Positions 1-11,936 of a stretch of DNA of 64,000 nt are shown one piece after another. Position numbers and translations under genes: made by a program. Position 1 is the stretch's first letter. Every line of letters begins with the position of its first letter. The DNA is taken from assembly GCA_036971715.1 (NCBI GenBank), contig JAVHJL010000007.1, positions 2,790,001 to 2,854,000 of the forward strand, read 5' to 3'. The DNA is from Arthrobotrys musiformis. Its lineage: Eukaryota > Ascomycota > Orbiliomycetes > Orbiliales > Orbiliaceae. A model generated the notes under the pieces. It saw only the letters and a program-made list of their open reading frames with translations, did no database searches and was not told the origin of the DNA.

Positions 1-465
1 GTTCGACCAAGCGATCAATATGGAGAAGGAGGCCAGGCCGATGGGGATGAATGTGCTGCCGTTGATTAATAAGGCGCTTGCTACCTTCCAGTGGAAGCAG
101 AACTACGAGGAGGCGGAGAAGTACTGCAAGACCGCGTTGATTTGTGAGTTTTTTTTCTCCTCTGTTATTTTTAACTTTTGAAAGGGATAAAGGCTTATAT
201 GAGATTATTAGTGGACCCGGATTGTGATATCGCTATTGCAACACTGGCGCAGCTGCTCCTCCAGCAGGGCAGAGTCGCCGAGGCGCTCGAGTACTTCGAA
301 CGAGCGGCAGACCTGGCAAGAACGGAAGGGGAGATCGTGAACGCATTGAGTTACGCCGAAGCGACGAGGACGCAGTTGGAGGTTCAGGAGAAGTATCCAC
401 ATTTAGCAGCAAAGATGGGGGCATTATCCGGAAGCGCGGCAGCGATGAGCGGGATGCCGAGATAA
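1..465 (+). CDS. tom70: Tom70-type mitochondrial import receptor, C-terminal part (5' truncated by window)
   Basis: This is the last part of an outer-membrane TPR receptor that docks Hsp70/Hsp90-bound preproteins and passes them to the TOM pore. The reading frame enters at base 2. An intron runs from 144 (GTGAGT) to 211 (TTAG), and the final exon is 212-465 with stop TAA. The spliced protein shows the C-terminal TPR signature of Tom70: a segment with MNVLPLINKALATFQWKQ, then DPDCDIAIATLAQLLLQQG, EALEYFERAADLARTEGE and a tail beginning VQEKYPHL. All of these are strongly conserved in fungal Tom70. The transmembrane anchor and first TPRs lie outside the window. It is convergent with the Cox9 gene. 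Family assignment is recalled, not searched, but the match is long and specific. Confidence 0.9.
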
Positions 466-1026
466 GCCTCTTTTTCTCGTCTCACAATCCTGTTTGGTGG
501 AGGGGTTTCCGTGTGGATTGTTATTGGGGAGGGGGTACGATAGTGGGGGTTTATGTAGATACTTAATTCTTTTGTTTCTTTGTGTACATTGCGGATTTTT
601 CCACCGCGGCTTTTTTTTTCTTCTTTCTCTCATTTATACTCTTCTCATTGGGTCGTGCGTAATTCTTTCTCCTCACTTGTTAATATGTTGGTGGTCGTTT
701 ATTTGGGGGTTGAGGATGGAAGTAGGCTGTTATTGGGGGTTTATCTCCACTCTGGGGGATTGTATATTTGGATCTCTAGGATGTTTATTATCTGCACATG
801 GATCTCACAAATACCGTAGTTTCTTTTGAAAAAAAAAAAGTGGTATATAATTGGTTTTTTGTTCAAAAAGAATAGTAGTTCTTTATACACAAAGTTGCAT
901 CCCCATCCGATCCCTCAATTCGCTATAAACAGATTTCTTTTCCCGATAAACACAAATCATCTACCGTTTATTAATAGCCATTCGGAGTAGTTTGAGGGGC
1001 GGGGTGTGTACCTGATGTAAGAGAGT
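466..1026. other. Convergent 3' intergenic region
   Basis: Tail-to-tail spacer between the Tom70 and Cox9 genes. It is T-rich on the + strand, with a TTTTTTTTTT run near 610-620 and an A-run at 829-839. It presumably holds both 3' UTRs. No coding frame with family resemblance was seen. Confidence 0.6.
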
Positions 1027-1318
1027 CTACTGCCCGGCTTTGGAGGCGATACGCTCCTGCTCGAGTTTGACGTAGAAGGCATCACGTTGGCGGACGGCGG
1101 GGATGTGGTATCCGTACCTATTCCGTTAGCCTTCGTATATATATCAAATTGGAAAGGGGGGGACCTACCACCATCCGAGACCGCAGACGACACCACCGCC
1201 TATAAGAGATCCGTTAGTCATAGTCGACAATTTGATAGGAAGGGGACGTACCGATTGCGACGCTGAGGTCCAGGACGAGGCCCTTCTTTAAACGACCGGT
1301 GATGGGGGCGATTGGCAT
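1027..1318 (-). CDS. cox9: Cytochrome c oxidase subunit Cox9 / VIIa homologue, three exons
   Basis: Small nuclear-encoded subunit of respiratory complex IV in the mitochondrial inner membrane. Too short and too split to appear as one open frame. Exons on the minus strand are 1318-1252, 1199-1169 and 1117-1027, with introns opening GTACGT and GTAGGT and closing ATAG. Spliced product is 62 residues. It starts MPIAPITGRLKKGLVLDLSV, continues with a Gly-rich membrane helix (GGGVVCGLGWWYGYH) and ends with a basic and acidic matrix tail (RQRDAFYVKLEQERIASKAGQ is its pattern, in two pieces here: RQRDAFYV, KLEQERIAS). The N-terminal APITG..RRGLVLDLS type motif and the YGYH.P.V..RDAFY motif are hallmarks of fungal Cox9. 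The middle exon is only 31 nt. Length fits the family (about 55-65 residues). Confidence 0.88.
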
Positions 1319-2896
1319 TTTGTAGGATTTGCTTGCGTTCGACGGTGGTAGTATGGTATGGGTGGTTTTCGGAGGTTGTTGGTTTCAATTGACGTCGAAA
1401 GTTGAAGCGAGGTTGAGGGTTTTTGCCAAGCGGTTTTTCGTCACGTTTTTTTCGGGATGATGGATGTGGAGTGGAGGGGGGCAACACGGTCAGGCCACTG
1501 TTGGGTGGTTGATTACACACCACCTTTTAACGTCACTACGACTACAGGCTACAACTGTCTGTGGGTATGTGATCTAAGGTCATGGGAGTGGTATCTCCGT
1601 TCTCCTCGGTGATATTTTGACAGAAAAGCTTGTCATGAGGCCCGCTGCATTTAATTTAATACATCAATTGGCATCAATTATATATCACTGAGCGGGATAT
1701 GGCTAGCCTCGGGACCGGATATGGCCTGGTCGTGGGATATCGACAATACCTACTGGTGTCAATAGGCGGTGTTGGTTACACCAAGGAACTGCGGTCAATA
1801 TCAATTGAACAATCGAAGTCTCTGTGGATCTTGACCCATCGGTCTTCATGGCGTCGGTTTGCTATCTATTCCCAGGGCGGGCATGAGGTGTGCTTACGTA
1901 ATATTCTGGATTCGTGCAGACATCCATAGCCTGAATATACAACATCATAGATAATGCCGATTGGATACTGTGATATAACCCTCGAAGGACAACCGAAAGG
2001 GTAAGGCTAAGTTCATACAGCCCGGTATACCGTCGCAGATAAATCCGTTTTTATAATTTAGGTGTTAATCCTACATTTCATATCATACCAATTGTCCAAT
2101 CCCATCAACACCGCCCCAACCTCTCATCCGTGATCAAGCAGTTTGATATAGAACCAATCACCCCGAACCACGCACAATCACCAGATCCCATAATACTATA
2201 ATCCTCAAGAATCCCAATAATCACAATAGAGAACCGACAGGATACAGATCCTATACCTCATAATATCAATCTGACATTATATCATGCACGCCAGAATCTA
2301 GTCACACCCATCTACGTAACCATAAATATCTGAATCATTGAATATAATTCCTAATCCGTATCATCCCACTTTTTCTTTCTTTCTTTCTTTCTCATAAAAA
2401 AAGAAAATTCGCCGTAGCTAATTGACAAAACGTGATCACAATGACTCGGAAAGGGAAAAGGTAAGAAAAAAAAACGGGTCTGCTCAAAACAAAAAATGAT
2501 ACGGAAAAAGACACTTTGCTCAGCTGGAATCAGGAACGGTTGGAACAAGTAAAGAACCCTGTATAAACGCCAGATGTTTGTCAATCAATAACAAAGTTGG
2601 TAGTAGTCGTAGTAATAAAGTAGTAAAAAGTAGTTAAAAAAAGGCGTGGAAAGTAAAGCGTTTTGGACTGTCTAAAAAAAGGATGTGAAAAGAAGAAAAA
2701 AGGTCCCGCCGGAGTGTATATTTCGTTATCGATAGAAGAAGTGATGTGTGGAAAGGGACTAAGTTGGCGGGGAGGATGTGAAAAGGTGAATTGTGATAAT
2801 AGAATGGGAATAATAGAAATGTCTAGCCAACATGAAGAGACGCTCTCGCTTTTTCGCTTTTTTCGTTTGTAGAAGTAGTTTATTAGAGGAGAGCAT
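1319..2896. other. Intergenic region without recognised gene
   Basis: Between the Cox9 start and the stop of the next minus-strand gene. It contains short AT-rich stretches and a TTTC microsatellite at about 2377-2392. Open frames here are short and have no family resemblance. Confidence 0.5.
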
Positions 2897-4192
2897 TTAA
2901 TCTCTCCAGGGGTTGCTGTCAAAGTCGGCACTAGCTCCCAGACTCCCATGGTGTCCGTGAGGCTTGCCGGCCGCCTTCAAATCAGCACTCCCGTGCTTCC
3001 TGAGCGCCTGGCTCAACGTCTCAACCGTAACCTCACTGTGATGACCAGCCGTGCTAGGAGCCGGAATACTCATATCCTTCTCCATGCTGAAATCACTAAG
3101 TCCCAGCCCGGTACCAGGAGGAGAATGCGGAACCTGAGGAGGAGTTCGGATAGGTGAGTTCGAGCGTAGCGATGGAGCTCGGTTATGGTTGACCTGAGAA
3201 GCTGTCGATTTGCTAATCTGTGAAGATTCCAGGTTGGTCGACGACTGCGAGGCCTGTTCGTTCTCGGCCTGGACGACGTCGGCGAAGGAGATGAACGAGA
3301 GGCGACGTTTGTCGGCCGATGCGAGCGAGGAAGTGTACCCGTGTCCGATGGATTCGTCGCCGCTATGCGCTGACTCCTCGGCCCAGGGGTTGGAATAGCT
3401 CTCCGGATGGGAGAGGACGGTGTGGTGAGAGGTCGAGGAAACGATTTCCACGCGGTCCGGATCGACCGAAGAGTCGGTTATCGCCAAGGAAGTAGCTTCG
3501 AGGACGGCGGGAATGTGGTTCTCAGTAGAGAAGTGGCTGGGGATCGAGGGGCTCCCGGGAGGGAGGGAAGGGTCCTGGACATTTCTCTCGAAGATCGAGG
3601 ATGTGGACAATCTGGGAGAACCGGCTTTGGAGCGACGTTGAGAGCCGAAGTGGCTCGAACGGACCGGAGAGACCGGAGATGTGGTACTGTTGGTACCGGA
3701 CGTCGAATTGATCTCCGGTGGGGAGATGGTGGTGATTGGAGGAATCGCAGCAACCGAAGCACTCTTGCTGCTGCCGTTTTCTTCAGCAACAGCCTGCTGC
3801 TGCTTCTTCTTGCCAAAGTTGAAGAAGCTGCGACGCTTCTGCTGGGTGGGAGTCAGCTGCGCCTTTTCGCTCTCGCCAGAGATGGTATCTGGTGGGAGCT
3901 GGTGTATCGATTCGCCAAGGGGCGCTGGCGCACTAGCGGTCGTCATTGTGCGGTTGTTTGAAGGGTAGGAAGGGTTGGAGGAAGAGGTACTGTGAGAGGG
4001 GATGTCTTCGGTGAAGTCGATGAGGGAGTCTGATTGCCCCGATGGAGGTTGATGTTGATGATGGTAACCTTGGGGGTGATGTTGAGGTTGGTGATGGTAG
4101 CTGTCGGTGGAGGAGTTTGATGCGGCAAGCACAGGGTGGCTGATTAGAGATGAAGCTTCGTCTGTGTGGATAGGCGCATCTGCGGTGAACAA
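2897..4192 (-). CDS. Conserved Ser-rich fungal protein of unknown function (5' end unresolved)
   Basis: Open frame of 431 codons ending TAA at 2897. The protein is low-complexity, rich in Ser, Pro and His, so mostly disordered. Features in order: His/Gln-rich N-terminus, a basic patch with RRSFFNFGKKK, a central segment RRLSFISFADVVQAE, a Ser/Pro-rich stretch, then a C-terminal part SEVTVETLSQALRKHGSAD and the end DSNPWRD. The last three blocks look conserved rather than random, but I cannot name the family. There is no ATG at the frame's upstream edge. The first in-frame ATG is at about 3949, while a good acceptor (TTCACCGCAG, exon from 4179) suggests a short upstream coding exon. One speculative donor is the ATG-led segment near 5338-5308, but that needs an intron over 1 kb. 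No signal peptide or membrane helix was seen. Confidence 0.6.
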   Translation of the reverse strand: MFTADAPIHTDEASSLISHPVLAASNSSTDSYHHQPQHHPQGYHHQHQPPSGQSDSLIDFTEDIPSHSTSSSNPSYPSNNRTMTTASAPAPLGESIHQLPPDTISGESEKAQLTPTQQKRRSFFNFGKKKQQQAVAEENGSSKSASVAAIPPITTISPPEINSTSGTNSTTSPVSPVRSSHFGSQRRSKAGSPRLSTSSIFERNVQDPSLPPGSPSIPSHFSTENHIPAVLEATSLAITDSSVDPDRVEIVSSTSHHTVLSHPESYSNPWAEESAHSGDESIGHGYTSSLASADKRRLSFISFADVVQAENEQASQSSTNLESSQISKSTASQVNHNRAPSLRSNSPIRTPPQVPHSPPGTGLGLSDFSMEKDMSIPAPSTAGHHSEVTVETLSQALRKHGSADLKAAGKPHGHHGSLGASADFDSNPWRD

Positions 4193-7100
4193 CCGACGTC
4201 AATATACTGATTTCACTGTCTTTTCTTTTCTTTTCTCTGATCGAAGTAAAACAAGATCGCGGAGGGGGGAAAGAGGTTAAAACAAGGGGACCTCGAAGTA
4301 TTTAAAAGGGACAGACAGACAGACAAGAGAGGAGGGGAGGGGAGAAGGATGGACAGGAGGGATATCCAGGATGAACCAGATGACATAGCCAGAACAAGGC
4401 TCAGTTCCCAGTTCCCAGTTCCAGTTCGTCCATCTAACTAACTAACTAACAAGCAAACAGGAACAGGAAAATCACGAACGAACGAACAGCCGCCATGCCG
4501 TGCCAGGCCAGGCCATGCGGAGGTAAAAGTCGGTACCTAGCTGGCATGCAGTAGTTAAGGTACCCTGCTGGTCTGGTCCGGTCTTGTCTGCAGCCGGTTA
4601 GGAATCGAGCATAGCGCCGGGCACACTGCTCGACTGCGGTCACACTTCCCAACGGAAAGGAAAAATAAGGGTAGCAGGTATGCTGATACTAACACTTTCA
4701 AGGGAAAGAAAAAACTGTTATGCATGCATGCACATTCTTGCGAGAAAAAAAAGAGATCTTTCCGAAACAGTCCACATCTCCCATCTGGGAATTCGAACGG
4801 AGGAAAAGATCTTGTTTGCGTGATGTCAAGGCGTTTAAACGACCGACCGTACCGTCGGGCAGCGTCGGGGCAGCAGCCTTGAGCCAAAAGCAAAGGACAG
4901 CGAGGAGAGGGAAAAAAGGGCAATCATGGGAACTGGTCTCTAAATCTGGCAAAGCAAATGGCAGTCAGAATGACCCAATGACAGGAGCTCGTTCTCATTT
5001 CTCGTCCCTTCGACACTTCTCTTCCCGGCGGTGCAGTCCACGTCCAGTGACCTGCTGATCCTGCTCGGACACAGTCAGTGTGAGGGGGAGTGTCAGGATA
5101 CGACTTTCTATCGTGGAACCAGACTTATGCAGTGAGCTGTCAACTACAGTCATGGAGTCAGAGCGATAGGCATGCAACAGCAAAAGGCATGAAAAAGCAG
5201 GCAGGCTGTTGTACGACGACGATGGCGACGACAACCTAACCCAACTGATCATGACACGGTCGTCGACGGGAGCATATCGGACGGGAGCAGCTCCAGGACC
5301 CTCACTCCGTCCGTGCAAACCCCTCCTCTTGGCCATGATTCCCTGCTCTGTATCATCCATCCCACCACCCATCACTGCCACTGTCACCGCCAGAAAGCAT
5401 TTTGTATTGCCGATTGCGCACAATGACACCCCGAATACATTCCTTTTTCCATTTGACGTTGCTCAAAAAAAAAAAATCTTGACTTTTCCTGCATGACCCG
5501 TCTTAGCGGCATCTCATCGCACCTGTCTCGTTTTAGTCCCTTTTTTAAATTTTTGCCTTCGCAGTCACAGCCGACGGAATGCCTGGCAGCGCAGAAGACC
5601 GAAGCTGTGAAGCAAGAAAAAAGGAACCAATGATCAATGCGAGAGACCAAATAGCTGACGTCTCGATCTCACCGGGCGCTTGATAAAGAGCCAATATATC
5701 TGCAAGATACCGACATCGATATCGCGATAAAATCCAGGAGGGTGTCAAGAATCAAATAAATAATTGACTCCCCGTGTCTGCATCACATATCGATATCGTG
5801 GCCCTTCCATGCATAAGAAAGAAGCAGAAGAAGCAGAAGAGCAAGGGAAAAAAAGAAAACGTGAAAAAAAAAAAGTGGATCGCTTCTGCTACCCCCCCTT
5901 CTCAGATCCGAGGAGGACCCCTCTTTCTTAATTCCCCACCCGGAATGAGCAGTATCCTTCCCCGGCGTAGTGAACTCGTCTAAAAACGACTTTTAAACCC
6001 GCCCTTCCTCTTAAGAGAAAAGAACCTGTCGACCGTCGACAAGAAAAACAGGAACAATAGCCATTCGAGACCCTTTGCCAGCATCCTGGGGGTGGTTGGC
6101 GGCACAGAACAACCATGTTCGTTTGTTCTTCGAGTATTTCCCTCAACAAGAACAGGTCATGCGCAACGTCAAAAAACCACGCTTTCGTGAATGCACAAAA
6201 AACAAAAGAAACAAGGGGAAAATCCTCCCACTCGATAAGAAAGATCAGAACAGAGTGAAAAAAACGTGTCTATCGACGGGGCGTGGACCCTGGGAATTGA
6301 ATACGAGTGGGTAAGGAATACCCCAATGCGCGGAAAATTTGCAAAAAAAGGCGCAAGAGCCAACTGATGATAATCGATAATCGATAATTGATATCAAACC
6401 CCCCCCTATCAGCACCTTAGCTTACCTAGTATCGGTACCGTCGAGTCTGTCGATGGTGCGACGGATTTCCTTTTCCAAAAGAGAGACATAATGACCTCGT
6501 ATTAATCGATATTGTTTCAAAAACCCCGCTGCGGTATCGGTCGTTGCGTAGCTGTCGGCTGCGAAAGAGGATCTGGGATATCGTATCGTCGAGCTGGCAG
6601 TCGGAAATAGCGAAATTTATTTGGGTGGTGGTATTATATTAATATTAGCTTCGATTAGACTCGGAGGTTGGTGCGCCTGATGTCGACCCAGCCGTATTAA
6701 ATATTCCTGAGCTCGCCTAGCCGTGGTATATATATACAATCGGTGAGATTTCGAATTAAGCGTATGTGCGTGTGATTATATTTGGAATATCGAAATCTGA
6801 TCGCGGGCGTTCCGGGCTGAGCTGAATTACTCGGGATTATATATATTATCCTTCTCACGCACAAATTGCCAAATTTAAATGTCAATTGCGGAGATACACA
6901 CTCGACCGAATCTAGAAATATTTGTACGACGTATATATATAACGATAAGACAGCAATGGAAACGACTTTCGTGAAAAAAGGAGCGGGAGATCCAAAGATG
7001 AATGAAAGAACGGAGGGTGAATAAGGAGGCACAAAGCTTTGGAATTAGTTGATCCGAACGGGGTTCCGTCACATTAAACTGCAAGTACACCGCACAACTT

Positions 7101-8146
7101 TTAATAAGGTTGATGACTTAGCTAAGCTCAACAGTTGGCGTAGCTAATGCAATTGATACATAACGCCCAACGGTCCTTTTACCCCTAACAGATACAGCTA
7201 ACGCCGCGCGCGCACGGCGTGAAGAGATTTTCCTGGCTGCCTGGCGATTTGGGAGCTACGTAACCAAACCCGTTCTAATTTTTTTTTATGTACGAACGGT
7301 GGCATGCATATACACCTGCTGCAGGGTCAAATTTGCCATTTAGCTTCTGCTTTTTTTTTTTTTTTTTGGAAGCCAGTTCAACAGAGTCTGCATATGTTTC
7401 AGTGTTTTTTCTCTTTGCCCCAATGACGCTGGTAGACTCTTGGCAATATCGTTTCCTAGCGCCACGTTTATGCAGGTGTGGCGTGTGGTTTTGTTTCTAT
7501 CCGGATTGAGGCGGTGTTTCACGTGATGCACATTACACGTGATTTCGGGTTTTGGTAACACATGAACAACGCATTGCGGGGTCTCTAAATGACCAGCTCT
7601 GGGTAACGTTCTGCCTCAAGACTAGATCTAGATCCGAACAGTGCCAGATAAAGCTTACGCAGCGCAGATTAATGATAGCGAGGCGTAGAGTGCGATCTAT
7701 AGTAAATCATAGGCCCGGATGGAGGATAATATTCAATTTGACTCCCGTTATCCAGTTCAGGATTTTTTACAAGTCAATAGGGAGTGCTGGCAAATTTAAA
7801 GCCCACTTGCCAAAGGTTCCATGAGGTAACATGTTTATAAAAATCAGCTTTAGCAGTCCAATTTATACCAAAAAAAAATCTAAATATTTAACTACTAGAA
7901 AGGATCTCTGCAGAGATTGGGACAAGCATCAATCTTGAGCGGGTCGGCAAGTAGTTGTAGAATGATAGCGAATTCGTGACGTTTGACGGCAGCACGTGGC
8001 CGTGGCAGGAGAAGCAACCCCGCTCAGTGGCGTTTTATCCCGCTGCCTTTATCGTCGTTCACTTTTCCACCACCTTCCCCTCACCTCTGCTCACCTTTTA
8101 CTCACTGATATATCTTTCTCCTCCGCTTCAAGTAGCTGAAAAAAAA
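4193..8146. other. Long gene-free region with microsatellites
   Basis: About 4 kb between two divergent genes. It holds an ACAG microsatellite (about 4312-4324), a CTAA repeat (about 4434-4450), poly-A tracts, repeats of the type GATAATC near 6368-6390, and a 17-nt T run near 7352-7368. It is probably promoter and leader sequence for the flanking genes. Open frames are short and lack recognisable domains. Confidence 0.5.
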
Positions 8147-10069
8147 ATGCCTACAACCTCCAAGATTGACAGAGCAGAACTCATCCATGAGGGAATTGGC
8201 GGCAACATTTACACATTCGCTGACGCTCCAGTCTATGAGTCAATTGAGTCCAGCGAGCCTCTCCTAAAGGGCGCCCCTTTGGACGATAAGGCCTACGGTC
8301 GTGGAGGATACGATATTGCCGAAAGAATTCCCACTGGCCCTGAATATAATATTAAGCTTCCCGAGTCAGTCACAAAGTTCAACAGCCTTTCGTCGGGTTG
8401 TCTTGGCCAGTGTGATGGCTCGCCATGGCACTATGGATTAGACAAGGGTTTCGCTGCTCTTGCCGGTGTCGAGGTCGAGAAGCCAAAGACTTGCGGGTTC
8501 TCCCTTAAGGCAACAGGAAAGTCCGAAGACATCATTGCAGAGGAACTGATTCGAACATGCGGTGGACGGTGTGCCAACTACCTCTATGGAACCACTTTGG
8601 CATTGTCAGCCCGAACAGAAGATCCCGGTTTTAGAACTGTTGTTGCATTGATGTGTAACTGGAGCTCTTGGTTGTCCTGTGCGATGTACGACTCATGGTC
8701 TGAGTGGATCAACCATGAGGGAGACGGTTTCGTATGGGCCGATACTCTCAAGACGAGCAAGATCCATTTCGTTGAGACTGACTCTCCAAAGTTTCCCATT
8801 CGCGCACATGACCCCAAGATCTTGAAAAAGGGTAATGGATGGGATGACGATGCATCTGAAGCCTGGATTGATGCCTGTAAAAAGTACGGCCTCCGAGGAA
8901 TGCACATGCAGCCTAACATTGGGTTCGTGTGTGTGTCGATGGAGAAAATCTGGTTCGGGAATACTCCCTTGGCAATGTCTTGTGCAAATATTGACATGAA
9001 ATTCTGTGTCGATTATAATCTGCACGATGACGAGTCCCCCTGCAAAGCCTGGTGGGATATCGTTGACAAGTACTCGGACGACTGCATTGCCGGTGGTTTG
9101 GGTTTCACCGAAGAGGACAAGAACTACATTTCAGCATTCGCGGCTGCCTCAGCTTATTCCCATGGATTCCTTCAAGCCAAGCTGCGTCGTGAGATTGAAG
9201 CCGGAAAGAATTACAAGCCCCGTCGCGGCGGTCTTTTGTGGGAGGACCCGGAGTTGATGTCGACTTACATCATGACGGATATCGGTGGCGCACAATATTC
9301 GATCATGTCCATCGGATGTGCTCATGACGTCGACAACTTTGCCATCGGTCGACTTATGAACGACGTCGTTGACTTGGGGTATGATTGGAAATCCGGCAGT
9401 GTAGCCAATTTCTTCTTGACTCTCGCTGGATGCAAGATGGATCGCGATTCATTGGTTAAGGCCTATAGAAAGACATGTGCTCTCTTCAACTACCTTACAC
9501 ACAACTACAGCAACAACTCCACCATGGTGGTCCTGGCTGTCGGTCACATCATGCAGATTTCCAATACTCGCCACCCAGTTGTTGCCTGTTCGTTGATTTC
9601 TGATGATCTCGGTATCGGCCCAACTGACCTCTCTGGGTCCTGGCACGATATTGGTATCCGCGGAAAGGATCCAGTCGACAAGATCGATCTAAACATCCGT
9701 ACTGGCGAGCTCAACGGCAAGCAAGTCGAGCTCACCGACCGTTCGTGGAAGGCATTGGCTACTGATGAGACAGGGCTTTTGGCTCAACTTTTGGAGTACG
9801 GTCATATCTGGATCATTGAGCGTCGTCGTGAGGGTGTGATTCCTCCACAGGCAGAGATTGAGAAGATCGAGGATGCTATCCGTATCACTGTTCTGAAGAT
9901 GATGACGGAGATGGCACAGCTTGAGTATCTGGAGGCACTGACTTGCTATGCGATTGAATCGTGGTGTGCAACGGACGTGATGTGGCATGCGATGGTGGGA
10001 TCAACTGCTGTTATCACAGACCTTCGAGTTGGATTTGATGGATGGGTTGGAGAGGAAAATAAGCAATAG
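8147..10069 (+). CDS. Uncharacterised ascomycete protein with class I terpene-cyclase-like metal motifs
   Basis: Intronless, 640 residues. ATG at 8147 was chosen because it follows an A-rich leader and the frame upstream has no ATG. The protein has no signal peptide and no clear membrane helix, so it is probably cytosolic. Two acidic motifs stand out. The first is HDDESPCKAWWD with D294-D295. The second is N405-D-V-V-D409, followed by LGYDWKSGSVANFF. Their order and separation of roughly 110 residues resemble the Asp-rich and NSE/DTE metal-binding motifs of class I isoprenoid cyclases, and the second motif resembles the N-D-x-x-D block of a group of ascomycete proteins I associate with terpene synthases. 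It lacks a classical DDxxD and the C-terminal RY. It could be a non-canonical sesquiterpene synthase (AsR6-type) or a derived non-catalytic relative. No cytochrome P450, PKS or tailoring gene is adjacent, so there is no cluster context. Confidence 0.5.
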   Translation: MPTTSKIDRAELIHEGIGGNIYTFADAPVYESIESSEPLLKGAPLDDKAYGRGGYDIAERIPTGPEYNIKLPESVTKFNSLSSGCLGQCDGSPWHYGLDKGFAALAGVEVEKPKTCGFSLKATGKSEDIIAEELIRTCGGRCANYLYGTTLALSARTEDPGFRTVVALMCNWSSWLSCAMYDSWSEWINHEGDGFVWADTLKTSKIHFVETDSPKFPIRAHDPKILKKGNGWDDDASEAWIDACKKYGLRGMHMQPNIGFVCVSMEKIWFGNTPLAMSCANIDMKFCVDYNLHDDESPCKAWWDIVDKYSDDCIAGGLGFTEEDKNYISAFAAASAYSHGFLQAKLRREIEAGKNYKPRRGGLLWEDPELMSTYIMTDIGGAQYSIMSIGCAHDVDNFAIGRLMNDVVDLGYDWKSGSVANFFLTLAGCKMDRDSLVKAYRKTCALFNYLTHNYSNNSTMVVLAVGHIMQISNTRHPVVACSLISDDLGIGPTDLSGSWHDIGIRGKDPVDKIDLNIRTGELNGKQVELTDRSWKALATDETGLLAQLLEYGHIWIIERRREGVIPPQAEIEKIEDAIRITVLKMMTEMAQLEYLEALTCYAIESWCATDVMWHAMVGSTAVITDLRVGFDGWVGEENKQ

Positions 10070-11936
10070 TGATGTATGTATATAGAGCCTATTGAGGCTG
10101 TAGTATAGCCCACTATCGAATCCCATTATCCCTATTTCAGCCCAAGACTACCCCATGCCCAAGACTACCCTCATACCTACGTTTTGCGTATAACAGAAAA
10201 GAAGTCCTAAGGTTTGAAGTGGCAATAAATCCAAACACCAACGTTGCAACACGTCCGACGTCTCACATGTAGGATGCATAAGTACGTATACCACACGTCG
10301 AATTCCTTCGGCTACGAGACAAGAAAGAAAACGTCTGGGGCTGAACTCGGTCGGAGGATTTTTCGGTAACTCTTAGGCTGCAAGGAGGGGTACACACCGA
10401 GAACCCAGTTCGTCTTGTCTTGAATGTGGGCCTGATGCAAAAACCCTTGCATCTCAGCGAGATCGAGAATTTTTTTTGATAGCAAAGTACGGATTAGCTT
10501 GCGATACATGAATATTTGTAGCGCAGCAAATGGATAACGTAACCAAATCCATCTTTCTTGGCATAAATACCCAAAAGACTCGGATTTGGACATCCCTGAA
10601 TTCCCCATTGCCGGTGGGTGGAGTCGAAAGACATTTCGGATCTTTCCGTCTCGAAAAAGAAAAAAAGGAAGGAGAGAGGGTCTGTGTGTGCGCGTGCGCA
10701 GCGAGAGGACTCGCTCGGATCGTGATTACATACTTTGCCTTACTAAATGTTTTCCCTGCCTTTCCGCTCTGATAATTCAATTGCCTCAAAAAATGTCAAG
10801 AGTTTGGTAATGAAACAATATGCTATCGACGATGTATACTATGTGCAACCGCGGACAGATCGAAGAATGGACGACGCCTCGGCCGAACGAATCGTTGCCT
10901 TTCGCAGACCCTTTTCCGTTGCATTCGATCTGTATCAATCCATTGGAGTGGGCGAGAACATGAGTTGAAACCAACACGTGGCTGAGGAATTATAGATCCA
11001 AATCCACGGTTCTGGGAGATATGTGCCTCGGTAATATTGATATCAGAGGCTATACTTGATATACTAGTTAGTATGTTGCAGAAGAATCAGCTTGCATTAG
11101 GTGCCTAGCTAGCTTAGCTTCATCATGGTATCAACTGTAGCGCGGGTAGATACATGGATGCTCTATCTTCAAACATTCAACTTGTGCATTAATGCATTGA
11201 AAATAACGGCGTCCAGCCCCCAAAGATCCGCAAAAGCTTATACGTTTGTCAACCGCCTGAGTGGTCTCGGGGATACGGTTGAAATAGGTATGTCAGTCGT
11301 TCTCCTAAATGCTGCCCTATGATATTGCATTGAACTCAGTTCGGATGATGTTGCGAGTGTGTGATCTGTGTGGCGGCCTACCCTACCGCAAGCCAATCAC
11401 TTCCACCCCCGGCGAAGGGATATGAACTTAAACCTGCTTCGCGAGGCCTCTCCGATTTTGGTAAGGTCGTCTCATTCCCGCTTTAAAGAAACAAGGGTTG
11501 CCGTTTATTCTTCCGGGGGGGTGGAGGTCAACAGCCACTAGTTAGATCCTAGCTAGGTCTTCTGCTCATGAGGTCCTTGTGTTACAGCTCGGACCCGCTC
11601 TATAACTTCATCATGGGCCCCATGCATGATCTCGGGGGGCTTCTAAATTTACTATTTTGTTTCCTTCTCTCACATTCATAATACTACGGACATCATATAT
11701 TACGCCTTTCAACCCAGGAAGTAATATAACTACCAGGATATCGATAACTCACAAAACCTACACTTTGCCACCCAATAACTTGCCTCCCTTTGAAAGCAAA
11801 AGTTCCACGTGTGAGTTTGTGGAGGGATCGAAATACTCAAATCCAAAGCATTTGTTATCTACACGAATAATCGCACTTGCAGGAATGGTCTGACCCAGCG
11901 ACCAAATCCCAACGAAGGATATTTTGGGGGGTCAAT
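10070..11936. other. Intergenic region without recognised gene
   Basis: About 1.9 kb between the terpene-cyclase-like gene and the PTH11-like gene, both on the plus strand. Only short unrelated open frames are present. Confidence 0.5.

Noticed and set aside
4555..5429. Minus-strand frames of 122 and 144 codons upstream of the Ser-rich protein gene
   Set aside because: They show no family resemblance and overlap microsatellite-rich leader sequence. One contains an ATG and donor that could be a distant first exon, but the intron would exceed 1 kb, which is rare in these fungi.
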